Source: JAPYTK01 sp964401935
GTDB taxonomy: Bacteria > Myxococcota_A > Polyangia > Polyangiales > Polyangiaceae
Direction of reading: 5' to 3'
NCBI GenBank assembly: GCA_964401935.1
Contig: CAYOAL010000006.1
Coordinates: 62,001-126,000 of the forward strand
DNA: 64,000 nt
Under the pieces are notes generated by a model. It did no database searches. It was given only the letters and a program-made list of their open reading frames with translations, and was not told where the DNA came from. Positions 51,306-60,093 of this stretch are shown one piece after another; the first letter of the stretch is position 1; every line of letters starts with the position of its first letter. Made by a program: the position numbers and the translations under genes.

Positions 51306-54302
51306 GTGACGCGCCTCTTTGGTCGAGGAGAACAGCTCTCGCGCGCCGAACGAGCCATCGATCGAGCCGCCGCCGGGGAGGGCCGCGTGCTGTTGTGTAC
51401 CGGGGAGCCGGGCATCGGCAAGACGCGGCTCGCCGGCGCCATCGCCGAGCGCGGCCGTGGCCGAGGCGCTCGCGTGGCATGGGGCCGCTCGTGGGAAGCT
51501 CTCGGCGCCCCCGCGTTCTGGCCGTTCATCGAGATCTTTCGCGAGCTCGGTATCGACGATCTGGCGCTCGACCGCGTCGATCACGCCCGTGGCGACGACC
51601 AGGACGCGCGCTTTCGTGCCCTCGACATCGCGTGCGAACGCCTCGCCCGCGAGGCAGCCCGAGGGTGGTTGCTGCTCGTGCTCGACGATCTGCACGCGGC
51701 CGACACGTCGTCGCTCTTGCTGCTCCAGCTGCTCGCGCGGAGAGTCTCGCGATTGCCGCTGATGGTGGTGGGGACCTATCGCGAGGCGGAGGTGCGGTGC
51801 CAGCGCGAGCTCTCCGAGCTCCTCGGGAAGATCGCGCGCGATGCGGAGCTCGAGCCGCTCGCTCGCCTCTCGCGCGCCGACGTCGTTCTCTGGGTGACCA
51901 GCGAGGCGCCGGAGGCCACGGCGAGCATGCGCGACGAGCTGGCGCGCCTCACCGAGGGCAACCCGCTGTTCGTGGTGGAGGTGCTGCGACTCGGCCCTGG
52001 TCGCGCGGGTCAGCGCTTGCCCGACGGTTTGATGGCGGCGCTCGATCAGCGGCTCGGGCGACTCTCGGAGCCGTCGCGCGACCTGTTGCGCCGTGGGGCG
52101 GTGCTGGGGCGCGAGCTCGCCCTGGACGATCTGGTGCGGCTTGGTGAGCACCCTCGCTCGGAGGTGGAGCGGTGGCTCTCCGAGGCCGAGGCCCATGGCA
52201 TCGTGGAGGCGCGGGCGCCGGCGCAGGTGGCCTTCAGCCATGTGCTCTTCCGCGAGCGACTCCTCGCCGAGCTCCCGCCAGAACGCCGAGCTGCGCTCAA
52301 CTGGCGGGTCGGAGAGCTGCTGCTCGCGGACCCCATCGGCGCGCAGCGTTCGCATCACGCGGCCGCCCATCACCTCATCGAGGGCGCCGAGGCGGGGGAT
52401 CCCCACCGCGCCGCGGAGGTGGCGATCACCGCCGCACGCCGCGCGCTCACGCAGCTCGCCTTCGAAGACGCGGCCGAGCTCGCACGTCGAGCCCTCCGCC
52501 TCTTGAGCGATAAGCGCTCGGAGACCGCCCGCGAGCTGTGGCTCTTGGTCGCCGAGGCGCTGATGCGTTCGGGCCACGCGGAGGAGGCCCAGGGCGTGTG
52601 TGTCGACATCGCCGCGCTGGCCCGCGCCGCGCCCCACGGCGAGACGCTCGCGCGCGCCGCGCTCCTCTACGGGCTGCAGCTCACCTCGGCACGCGTCGAT
52701 CGCACGATGCTCGAGCTCCTCCGTTCTGCCCTCGAGGTGCTGCCCGAGGGCGACAGCCCGCTCCGCGCGCGCGTGTTGGCGCGCTACGCGGCGGCGCTCG
52801 TGCCGCCCGAGAAACGGGACGACATCGACACGATCCGCGACCTCTCCGAAGAGGCGCGAGCGATGGCGACCCGCGTCGGCGACCCCGCGACGCAGCTCTT
52901 CGTGGCGTTCTTCGCCTCGAGCGCGAGCGGGTACATGGTGGGCACCGAGGAGCGCTTCGCGCGTGGCCGCGAGATCATCACCCTCGCGAGCGCCCTCGAC
53001 GACCGGCCCATGCTGGTCGCGATGCTCCCGTTCTACCTGACGTGCTTGCTCGAGCGAGGGCTGCGGGCCGAGGCCGCGGCGAGCCTCGCGAGCTACGAAG
53101 ACCTGATGGAGGGCTTCCCGCAGCCCCACCATCGCTGGCGGCTCGCCCTCGCGCGGGCGTCGTTCCCGGCGCTCGAGGGCGATTTCGAGCGGGCCCTCGC
53201 GCTCGCGGCCGAGGTGCGCGCGCTGGCCGACGAGGCAGCGTCGATGCCGGGGCGCGTGGCCTGGATGATCTTGCGGGTCGCGCTGGCCGCGGCCGCCGGA
53301 GGGCGGCCGGCCGTCGACGCCGACGAGCTGCTCGGGGCCGTGCCCAACGCGCCGCCCTTGGCGCCGTTTCGCGCCTGGGTGCTCGCGGCGTCGGGGCGCA
53401 CGCGGGAGGCGCGGGAGTACAGCCTGACGTTGCGCGACGCCGTCCTCGGGTTTCCTGGCCTCGTCACCGGTGGGGCCACCGCCGCGCTCACCGGGGACGT
53501 CGAGCTCGCGGCGCGCCTCTACCCGGCGCTCGAGGCCGAGCGCGACCGGAACCCCCTGTTCTGGGGACCGGGAGGGACCTTCGCCTTCAGCCCGACCGGC
53601 GAGGTGCTCGGTGACATGGCGCGGCTCCTCGGGCGACCGGAGGCCGCGGGCCGTCACTACCGCGCGGCCCTCGAGCAGGCCGAGCGCATGGGAGCGACGC
53701 CCTTCATCACGCGCGCCCACGCCGCGCTCGAGCGGCTCGGCGCGGTGGCCCCCGAAGGCGACCCCCTACCTCCGTCGGCTGAGCTCGCTGTGCCGACGCT
53801 GTCGCTCGAGCGCGAGGGCCGCCTGTGGACGCTGAAGAGCTCCACCGGAGCTACCGTGCGGCTCGTGCACGGCAAGGGGGTGTCGTACCTCGCGTGTCTG
53901 CTCGAGCAGCCGGGGACGCGCGTCCACGTGCTCGAGCTGATTGGGGCCGGGGAGCGGGCGAGCGACGCCGGGGCCGTGCTCGACGCAGCGTCCAAGCGCG
54001 CCTATCGGCGACGGCTCGAGGCTCTCGCGGCCGAGCTCGACGAGGCGGAGTCGTTCGGTGACGGTGAGCGCGCTCGCCGCGCTCGCGAGGAGACGGAGGC
54101 GCTCGCCGAGGAGCTGGCTCGGGCGGTGGGCTTGGGAGGCCGCGACCGGCGCGCTGCGTCCAACGTGGAGCGCGCGCGGGTGAACGTGCAGCGGCGTCTC
54201 AAGCACACGCTGCAGCAGGTTGTCGCGCTCGACCCGGCGCTCGGTCGCTACCTCGGTGCCGCCGTCCGTACGGGGACGTTCTGCTCGTTCGAGCCGGTTT
54301 GA
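51306..54302 (+). CDS. AAA ATPase/TPR transcriptional-regulator-like protein
   Basis: A 998-aa STAND-type protein. The AAA_16 domain begins almost at once (RLFGRGEQLSRAERAID) with Walker A GEPGIGKT (about residue 33) and Walker B LLLVLDDLHAAD (about 122), then a helical winged region (LTEGNPLFVVEVLRL is the typical sensor). Long TPR-like repeats run to about residue 840. The C-terminal domain contains TVRLVHGKGVSYLACLLEQPGTRVHVLEL followed by a charged helical tail, a segment recurring in AAA/TPR regulators of actinobacteria and myxobacteria. No LuxR-type helix-turn-helix is visible. Start GTG 51306. Likely a signal-integrating switch; target unknown. Confidence 0.87.
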   Translation: MTRLFGRGEQLSRAERAIDRAAAGEGRVLLCTGEPGIGKTRLAGAIAERGRGRGARVAWGRSWEALGAPAFWPFIEIFRELGIDDLALDRVDHARGDDQDARFRALDIACERLAREAARGWLLLVLDDLHAADTSSLLLLQLLARRVSRLPLMVVGTYREAEVRCQRELSELLGKIARDAELEPLARLSRADVVLWVTSEAPEATASMRDELARLTEGNPLFVVEVLRLGPGRAGQRLPDGLMAALDQRLGRLSEPSRDLLRRGAVLGRELALDDLVRLGEHPRSEVERWLSEAEAHGIVEARAPAQVAFSHVLFRERLLAELPPERRAALNWRVGELLLADPIGAQRSHHAAAHHLIEGAEAGDPHRAAEVAITAARRALTQLAFEDAAELARRALRLLSDKRSETARELWLLVAEALMRSGHAEEAQGVCVDIAALARAAPHGETLARAALLYGLQLTSARVDRTMLELLRSALEVLPEGDSPLRARVLARYAAALVPPEKRDDIDTIRDLSEEARAMATRVGDPATQLFVAFFASSASGYMVGTEERFARGREIITLASALDDRPMLVAMLPFYLTCLLERGLRAEAAASLASYEDLMEGFPQPHHRWRLALARASFPALEGDFERALALAAEVRALADEAASMPGRVAWMILRVALAAAAGGRPAVDADELLGAVPNAPPLAPFRAWVLAASGRTREAREYSLTLRDAVLGFPGLVTGGATAALTGDVELAARLYPALEAERDRNPLFWGPGGTFAFSPTGEVLGDMARLLGRPEAAGRHYRAALEQAERMGATPFITRAHAALERLGAVAPEGDPLPPSAELAVPTLSLEREGRLWTLKSSTGATVRLVHGKGVSYLACLLEQPGTRVHVLELIGAGERASDAGAVLDAASKRAYRRRLEALAAELDEAESFGDGERARRAREETEALAEELARAVGLGGRDRRAASNVERARVNVQRRLKHTLQQVVALDPALGRYLGAAVRTGTFCSFEPV

Positions 54303-54399
54303 CACCGGCCTCGCGGACGTGGATGTCCGAACGCGGGCGCGAGGGGCGCGCGGAACGGTGTTCCGTGCGATGGAACGCCTCTTCATCAGAGGACAACCG

Positions 54400-54852
54400 A
54401 TGACCACGACGAACACTTCCAACCCGACCGAGCTCCACAAGCGCGACGCCCGCCGTTTCTTCGAGGCGATGAGCCGCCACGACGTAGACGCGGCGGCGGC
54501 GCTCTTCGCCGACGACTTCGTGAACCACTCCGCCATCCCCGAGGCTCAAGGCGTGGCCGGCTTCCGGGTCATCCTCGGCAAGCTGCTCCGCGCCTTCCCG
54601 GATCTCGGCTTTCGCTGCGAAGACATCATCGCGGAAGAAGACCGGGTGGTGTGCCGTGTGACGTTCAGCGGGACCAACACCGGCCCCCTCGAGCTCACGC
54701 GGTTCCCGATGCCGGCCACCGGCAAGTCGGTGGTCGCCGAACAGATCCACATCCTCCGCTTCGAGGGCCACAAGGCCGTGGAGCACTGGGCGACACGCGA
54801 CGACATCGGCATGTTGCGCCAGCTCGGCCACGTGGTCGGGCCGCGCCCATGA
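54400..54852 (+). CDS. SnoaL-like polyketide-cyclase/ester-cyclase family protein
   Basis: A 150-aa NTF2-fold protein of the SnoaL type. It shows the usual progression HDVDAAAALFADDFVNHSAIPEAQGVAGFRV, LRAFPDLGFRCEDIIAEEDRVVCRVTFSGTNTG and FEGHKAVEHWATRDDIGMLRQLG, including the W-x-x-x-D-x-x-G-x-x-x-Q-L signature. Related proteins bind or cyclise small polyketides, but most members are uncharacterised. The ATG at 54400 follows AGAGGACA; ATG 54370 would add ten residues without a ribosome site. It may be cotranscribed with the small lipoprotein gene that follows after 77 bp. Confidence 0.85.
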   Translation: MTTTNTSNPTELHKRDARRFFEAMSRHDVDAAAALFADDFVNHSAIPEAQGVAGFRVILGKLLRAFPDLGFRCEDIIAEEDRVVCRVTFSGTNTGPLELTRFPMPATGKSVVAEQIHILRFEGHKAVEHWATRDDIGMLRQLGHVVGPRP

Positions 54853-54929
54853 CCGGCTCGCCGAGCTGGCGCTTCGCACCCCGCGACTGTGCGCTCCCCG
54901 CAGAAACGTGGACGTGGTAGCGACGCGAG

Positions 54930-55250
54930 ATGCAGCAGCGATTGGCCCTCGTGCCGGTTGTTCTCCTCGCCGCGGCGTGCGGCGAGTCGAACCCTCCCGA
55001 GCTCAACGAAGCAGCCCAGAAGGCCGCCGAAACGTACTGCACGTGCGTGAAGGATGCCGGAGGCAAGACGGCGGCCGAGCTCGCGAAGGAGGCCCCCTGC
55101 CAGCAGGAGTCGAAGGCCTTCAACACGGCGTGGGAGGCCCTCCCGGTGCGCGCGCGCGATCCCAAGGCGGGGCCCATCTACGACTACTACAACTCGTGTA
55201 GCAGCATCCTCTCCACCCTCCGCGGTGCGGCGATGTCCGACGGCAAGTAG
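54930..55250 (+). CDS. Small Cys-containing lipoprotein
   Basis: A 106-aa predicted lipoprotein. The signal MQQRLALVPVVLLAAAC ends in lipobox AAAC. The mature domain is helical and polar, with four further Cys in two pairs (YCTCVKDAGG, and APC with NSC). The four could form two disulfides stabilising a helical hairpin. Start ATG 54930. It lies convergent to the selenoprotein MsrA gene, 38 bp before its stop. Not recognised as a known family. Confidence 0.78.
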   Translation: MQQRLALVPVVLLAAACGESNPPELNEAAQKAAETYCTCVKDAGGKTAAELAKEAPCQQESKAFNTAWEALPVRARDPKAGPIYDYYNSCSSILSTLRGAAMSDGK

Positions 55251-55288
55251 CTCGAGGCGCTCCGCCTCGTCTCACCAACGACCGAGCT

Positions 55289-55891
55289 CTAGAGGAGCGC
55301 CTTCGCGGTGGCTCCGAGGCCGGCGCGCTCGAGCTCGGCGAGCGCGGTGTCGCGCGTGCCGTGACCCGCGAGGTACCCGTTGAGGCGGGCGGCGAGCGTG
55401 CTGTCCACCATCGCCCGATCCGTCTTGTAGCTCGCGATGAGCGCGGCGGTGAGCTCGGCGTGTCGCCGCAGGCGATACTTCTGGTGGTAGTCTTCGGCGC
55501 GGAAGAAGGGGGACGCGAGGCCGATGTGGGTGTGGAGCGCGGCGCGGCGGTCGGCGGCGGCGCGCTCGCCCGCCTCACGCGCGAGCGCGAGCTCGTCCTC
55601 GTCGGCGGCGTACACCGCGCTCTGGTACTGCGTGCTGAACCGCTCGCGGGTGGGATCGTGGGCCGCGAAGAAGTGCGTGAGGAGCTCCGCATAGCTCACC
55701 ACGGTCGGATCGTAGTCGAGCTGGAGCGCCTCGGCGTGGTCACCGATGTTGCGGTAGGTGGGCGCCCGGGTGGTGCCGCCGGTGTAGCCCACGCGGGTGC
55801 GGAGCACGCCGTCGAGACACCCGAACCGGGCGTCGGGACCCCAAAATCACCCCAGCGCGAAGGTGGCGGTGCGAAGGGATGACGGCGTCAT
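55289..55891 (-). CDS. msrA: Peptide-methionine (S)-S-oxide reductase, selenocysteine form
   Basis: MsrA of 200 aa reducing methionine-S-sulfoxide. The frame reads MTPSSLRTATFALG-TGA-FWGPDARFGC-LDG, so TGA at 55847-55849 falls exactly where every MsrA has the catalytic Cys of GCFWG. The rest matches the family: RVGYTGGTTRAPTYRNIGDHAEALQ, LDYDP, FFAAHDPT, STQYQSAVY and SPFFRAEDYHQKYRL. Translated as selenocysteine it is Sec15. No C-terminal resolving Cys is present; Cys25 is the only other one. The start is ATG 55891 or GTG 55894: an in-frame TAG lies three codons before the ATG, which excludes a longer N-terminus. The downstream bSECIS-like hairpin supports recoding. Without it only an inactive fragment from GTG 55807 would be annotated. 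Confidence 0.88.
55816..55834 (-). promoter_or_regulatory. Bacterial SECIS-like hairpin of msrA
   Basis: mRNA GACGCCCGGUUCGGGUGUC forms an 8-bp stem (one G-U pair) with a GUU loop. It begins 12 nt after the UGA, placing the loop 20 nt downstream, and the loop starts with G. These fit the published bacterial SECIS rules. It lies wholly within coding sequence, as bacterial SECIS elements do. Confidence 0.65.
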
Positions 55892-56104
55892 CACGAGAGC
55901 CTAGCCGATCGCGGCTCGCGCGGCCGCACCGAGCGCTCCGAGCCCCGAGCGCCGAAGCGAGGCGCGGACCGAGCGCGCCTCGCGCCTGGGTGTGCGCGCG
56001 CTCAGGGCTGAGTCTGTGCGGCCTCCGGTGGGCGACACGAGTGGCCAGAAGCGCGCGTAGCCGCGCGCTCCAATGGTGGCGCAGCGGTTGCACTGCTCGT
56101 GTTC

Positions 56105-57493
56105 ATGACCAACCAACGACAAGAGCGGCAGGGTTTCCCGCCGCGCATCGCGATCATCGGAGGGGGGGCCGCGGGCATCGCCGCAGCCCACGGGCTGGTT
56201 CGAGGAGGCGCCGCGGTGACCCTCATCGAGGCCGGCCGAGAGCTCGGGGGCAACTGCCAGGGGGTGGCCGTGCACGGTCCCGACGGGGAGCGCCACGTCG
56301 TCGATCTGGGAGTGAGCGACTTCAACGCGCGCACCTTCCTCACGCTGAAGACCCTGCTCGAGGAGCTCGGCGCGAGCTGTCACCCGATCACCCAGGACGC
56401 GTCCTTCTCGCTCCCCGACGGCACGCTCTTGTGGTTCTTCCGTGACGGTCGCGCTCATTTCGAGGTGGCGCTCGGAGACGAGCGGCGGTTCCTCGCCGAG
56501 ATGGCGCGTTTTCGCGACGAGGCGTGTGAGGTGCTCGAGGACGAGCGCTTCGCGCGCTGGACGCTTGGGCGCTATGCGGCGCACCGTCGCTACTCGAGCG
56601 AGCTGTGGAGCCTCTACCTGGCCCCGCGAGCCATCGGCTGCTTCCCCACGCCGGATGGAGCGCCCGAGGACATCCCCATTCGCCCACTCGTCGCCTTCTG
56701 GCGCATGCACGGCCTGGTGGGGAGCGAGCCAGGGCTGCGCATGGTGGTCGACGGCGGGATGCACACCTACGTGAGGCGCTTCGAGGCGCACTTCGTCGCG
56801 CGCGGTGGGCGGCTCCTCACCTCGACAGCGGTGACGAGCGTGCGGCGACACCCGAACGGGGTGGTGATCCACGCCCGAACCGCGGCTGGCGCTCCGGTGG
56901 AGCTCCACGCCGACGACGTGATCTTCGCGACGCCTCCGGGGGCCGCCCGGCGCATGTTGGCCGACCGCACGCCCACCGAGGACGCGGTGCTTGGCAGAGT
57001 CGGCTACCAGCGCGCCTTGGTTTATGCGCACCGGGACACGGCGCTGATGCCACGGGAGCGCGACGCGTGGTGCGCATACAACTACGTGGTCCCGAGCGGT
57101 GGCGCCCCGCGCGTCCGTCCGACCATCACGTTCTATCCCAACCGCTTGGCGCGCCTGCCCCAAGAGGTGCCCGACGTGTTCGTGAGCATGAACCCCCACC
57201 GCCCCCCGCACCCGAACGGGGTGTTGACGGTGAAGCTCCTCGAGCATCCCATGTTCGACGCACGCACGGAGATCACCCGCGATCTCGGTGGCCTTCAGGG
57301 GCGCGCCAACACGTGGTTCGCGGGGAGCTACGTGGAGGAGCCCTTCGTGCACGAGCAGGCGCTGGCCTCCGGCTTCGCCGCCGCGGCCGAGATCCTTGGG
57401 CGCCAGGGCGTCGGCGAACCGCTCGACGGGCGAGACCGCCCGCGCCCGCGATCGGCGCGGCGACCCGCGCTCGCGCCCGCTACTGCCTCTTGA
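56105..57493 (+). CDS. FAD-dependent amine-oxidase-type oxidoreductase
   Basis: A 462-aa flavoprotein with NAD(P)/FAD dinucleotide motif IAIIGGGAAGIAAAHGLVRGGAAVTLIEA at the N-terminus, then GGNCQGVAV and the conserved-type VDLGVSDFNARTF. A substrate domain with DGGMHTYVRRFEAHFVARGG follows, and the C-terminal FAD segment NTWFAGSYVEEPFVHEQALASGFAAAAEIL. The order is that of the NAD(P)-binding amine oxidase/desaturase-like group. The substrate is unknown. ATG 56105 (GTG 56099 would add two residues). It is divergent from msrA and overlaps the convergent EF-hand gene by 14 bp. Confidence 0.88.
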   Translation: MTNQRQERQGFPPRIAIIGGGAAGIAAAHGLVRGGAAVTLIEAGRELGGNCQGVAVHGPDGERHVVDLGVSDFNARTFLTLKTLLEELGASCHPITQDASFSLPDGTLLWFFRDGRAHFEVALGDERRFLAEMARFRDEACEVLEDERFARWTLGRYAAHRRYSSELWSLYLAPRAIGCFPTPDGAPEDIPIRPLVAFWRMHGLVGSEPGLRMVVDGGMHTYVRRFEAHFVARGGRLLTSTAVTSVRRHPNGVVIHARTAAGAPVELHADDVIFATPPGAARRMLADRTPTEDAVLGRVGYQRALVYAHRDTALMPRERDAWCAYNYVVPSGGAPRVRPTITFYPNRLARLPQEVPDVFVSMNPHRPPHPNGVLTVKLLEHPMFDARTEITRDLGGLQGRANTWFAGSYVEEPFVHEQALASGFAAAAEILGRQGVGEPLDGRDRPRPRSARRPALAPATAS

Positions 57494-57755
57494 GGAGCGC
57501 CTGGAACTCGTCCCAGGAGACGCCCTCGTCTCCGTCGAGATCGGCGGCCTCGATGATCCCGTCGGCCCACTTGCCGGTGAAGAAGAAGCCTGCGTCGCCC
57601 AGGAGCTCCCGGAGCTCCGACCTGTCCACCACGCCTGCGGAGCCGCTCTTCGACGCGTAGTGCTCGAAGGCTCGGGTCCAGTCGCCAGCGAACCGCTCGT
57701 CCACCAGCTTCGTCAGCGCATCCTTGAGTTGTTGTTTCTGTGCTTCGGTTGCCAT
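57480..57755 (-). CDS. Small EF-hand protein
   Basis: A 91-aa protein containing at least one good EF-hand calcium loop, DLDGDEGVSWDEF, with Asp/Glu at positions 1, 3, 5 and 12. A degenerate first EF-like helix pair lies upstream (VDRSELRELLGDAGFFF). The N-terminal helix MATEAQKQQLKDALTKLV is soluble and there is no signal peptide, so a cytoplasmic calcium-binding role is suggested. Start ATG 57755. Its stop region overlaps the FAD oxidoreductase gene by 14 bp. EF-hand proteins are common in myxobacteria. Confidence 0.82.
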   Translation of the reverse strand: MATEAQKQQLKDALTKLVDERFAGDWTRAFEHYASKSGSAGVVDRSELRELLGDAGFFFTGKWADGIIEAADLDGDEGVSWDEFQALLKRQ

Positions 57756-57938
57756 GGTCGCTCGTGTGCGGTGCCCTCCGCCATACGTATCACGCCACCG
57801 CTCGGATCGCCGTCGCGAGCACCATCGCGTCCCCGGCCCCTGCCTGGTCTCGCGTGATTTGGGGTGCGCGGGCTGGGTCGGGGTGATATGCAGCACCCCG
57901 ACAACGTTCCCGCAGACGTCTGTCATCGACCCTTCGAC

Positions 57939-59897
57939 ATGACAACAAGAGACTCGCGCAGGCCGCGTGCGGCGCTGGCGCTTGCCCTGGGAACACTGGT
58001 TGGCTCGCTCTGCCTCGGCGGGCTGGGATGCGCGCCGGAGGACGCGGCGTCCGCGCCCACGCCACCGCCGGTGGAGCTCCCGCCCGCGATCTGCAAGGCG
58101 GGTGGCGCGCTCCCTCAACCTTGGTTGACGCCGGCCACCGAGGAGCTCGGCCTTGGCGCTGCGAGCGACGAGGCGCCGGCAGGGTCGTGCATCGTCACCC
58201 CCGATCTCGACGGTGACGGCTTCGCGGACGTGCTCGCCTTCACCGGGAGCTCATCGCGCGGGCTCGTGAACGACGCGCCGACCCGCCACCTGCTGATGAA
58301 CCGCCCCGCGAGCCACGACGTCACCCAGCGCGTGCTCGAGCGCGTGCCGGATCTCGGAGGGCTCGGCGCGACACGCGAGGGGACTCAAGATCGCGGGGCA
58401 AGCATCGCGCTGTTCGGCGATCTCGACAACGACGGGCACGTCGACGTGATCACCTGCCCGAGCGACTTCACGGACGTGTTCAAGGCGACCTGGGATCCGT
58501 GCGCGGCGTTTCTGAACGACGGCACCGGCCGCCTCGCGCTCGCCCCCGCGAGCGACATCGACGGCGTTTACCCGGCCACCAGCGCGGTGCTGCTCGACTA
58601 CGACCGCGACGGCATCCTCGACATCTGGTTCGCGGGGGTGGCGCACTGGCCTTACGGGCTCGCACTGCATCAAGGGCCGCGCCTTCTCCGTGGCCAAGGG
58701 GATGGCACCTTCGTCGACGTGACCGCGCTGGTGGGGTTGCCCCTCGACGACGCGCCCCATGATCCGAGCCAGCGCTTCCGACCGACCCTCGGAGTGACCG
58801 CCTGCGATCTCGACGACGATGGCGACCTCGACGTGCTCGGGGCGAGCTACGGTCGCGAGCCGAACCAGGCGTGGCGCAACGACGGCGGGTTCTTCGTCGA
58901 CGTGAGCCGTGAGCTCGCGCTCGACTACGATGACCGACAAGACTTCAGCGACGACGAGAGCTACCGCTGCTACTGCGCCGACACCGGCGACTGTGAGCCG
59001 ATGCCCCCGGCGCCCGTCGCCCCCTGCAACGCCTTTGGTGGTCGGCACCTCCGCGGGTGGCTCCCTGGCTTCTCCGATCAGCCCTTCGCCCTCGGTGGCA
59101 ACAGTATGGGGGTCACCTGTGCCGACGCCGACGACGACGGCGACATGGATGTGCTGTTCGCCAACATCACTCACGGAGACGTCGGCTCGAGCTCCGATCC
59201 GACCGAGCTGCTCGTCAACCCCGGGGATGGGGGTCCGTTCCAGCGACCCGGCAACGAGGTGACCGGTTTGCACCGGCCGCTGGCGCTCGCCGACAACCAC
59301 TACGATCATGTGGCCGCCTTCGCGGATCTCGATCTCGACGGGCACAAGGAGCTCCTGGTGCAGAACAACCACCCGACCCCGACGATGCGCCACTGGCTCT
59401 TCACTCGCACCGCGCTCGGCACCTACCTCGAGGTGACGCAGGCGAGCGGGCTGTGGCTCACCGAGGAAGAGACCCTCGACATCGGCGCCGCGTTCGTCGA
59501 TCTCGACGGGGACGGGGATCTCGACGTGCTCGCCGCGTCGCTCGAGGGCCCGTACGCGCTCCGCGCCTTCCGCAACGTGGCTGGCGAACATCGGAACGTC
59601 GTCCGGGTGCGGCTCATCGGGAAGGGCGCGGGCTTCTCCAACGTGTCTGCCATCGGGGCCCGCGTGCGCGTCACCGCCCACGGGCGCAGCCAGACGCTCG
59701 AGGTGAAGGGTGGGCAAGGTCTCAGCAACATCCAGGGAGACTTCGTCCTTCACTTCGGGCTCGGCGAGGCCTGCGAGGTGGACGAAGTGGAGGTGCGCTG
59801 GCCGGACGCCGCCGGCACGACGACGCGCTACGACGCGGTGCGCGCGAACTACACCCTCGTCATCCGCGAGGGGGAGAGCGCCGTCGAGCATCGTTGA
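57939..59897 (+). CDS. FG-GAP/ASPIC-UnbV secreted lipoprotein
   Basis: A 652-aa predicted lipoprotein; the signal ends LCLGGLGC (lipobox). The mature protein carries FG-GAP/VCBS calcium-binding motifs spaced along a beta-propeller: DLDGDGFADVLAF, DLDNDGHVDVITC, DYDRDGILDIWF, DLDDDGDLDVLG, DADDDGDMDVLF, DLDLDGHKELLV and DLDGDGDLDVLA. It ends in an ASPIC/UnbV domain (IGARVRVTAHGRSQTLEVKGGQGLSNIQ and EVRWPDAAGTTTRY). Such proteins are exported and may bind carbohydrate or other surfaces. Start ATG 57939. The 183 bp upstream contain no gene. Confidence 0.92.
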   Translation: MTTRDSRRPRAALALALGTLVGSLCLGGLGCAPEDAASAPTPPPVELPPAICKAGGALPQPWLTPATEELGLGAASDEAPAGSCIVTPDLDGDGFADVLAFTGSSSRGLVNDAPTRHLLMNRPASHDVTQRVLERVPDLGGLGATREGTQDRGASIALFGDLDNDGHVDVITCPSDFTDVFKATWDPCAAFLNDGTGRLALAPASDIDGVYPATSAVLLDYDRDGILDIWFAGVAHWPYGLALHQGPRLLRGQGDGTFVDVTALVGLPLDDAPHDPSQRFRPTLGVTACDLDDDGDLDVLGASYGREPNQAWRNDGGFFVDVSRELALDYDDRQDFSDDESYRCYCADTGDCEPMPPAPVAPCNAFGGRHLRGWLPGFSDQPFALGGNSMGVTCADADDDGDMDVLFANITHGDVGSSSDPTELLVNPGDGGPFQRPGNEVTGLHRPLALADNHYDHVAAFADLDLDGHKELLVQNNHPTPTMRHWLFTRTALGTYLEVTQASGLWLTEEETLDIGAAFVDLDGDGDLDVLAASLEGPYALRAFRNVAGEHRNVVRVRLIGKGAGFSNVSAIGARVRVTAHGRSQTLEVKGGQGLSNIQGDFVLHFGLGEACEVDEVEVRWPDAAGTTTRYDAVRANYTLVIREGESAVEHR

Positions 59898-60093
59898 GGC
59901 GCCTTCGAGGCGTGCTCGCCTTCACCAGCGCCCCTGAAGGCTCAGGGTGTCGAGCGCGAACGAAGCCATCGCGTGACCCTGACGCAGTTGGGGCACGGGG
60001 GGCGCGGCGTAAGGCGAAGCGCGCCGTGAGCGGTAGACGTTCGCCTTGGCTCGACGGCTGCCGTGGGATCGGGCACGACTCCATAGGACCACC

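Noticed and set aside
55289..55807. A 172-aa MsrA fragment starting at GTG 55807, or an msrA pseudogene
   Set aside because: The fragment would lack the catalytic residue. The sequence upstream of the TGA matches MsrA in the same frame without other damage, and a SECIS-like hairpin follows, so recoding is the better explanation.
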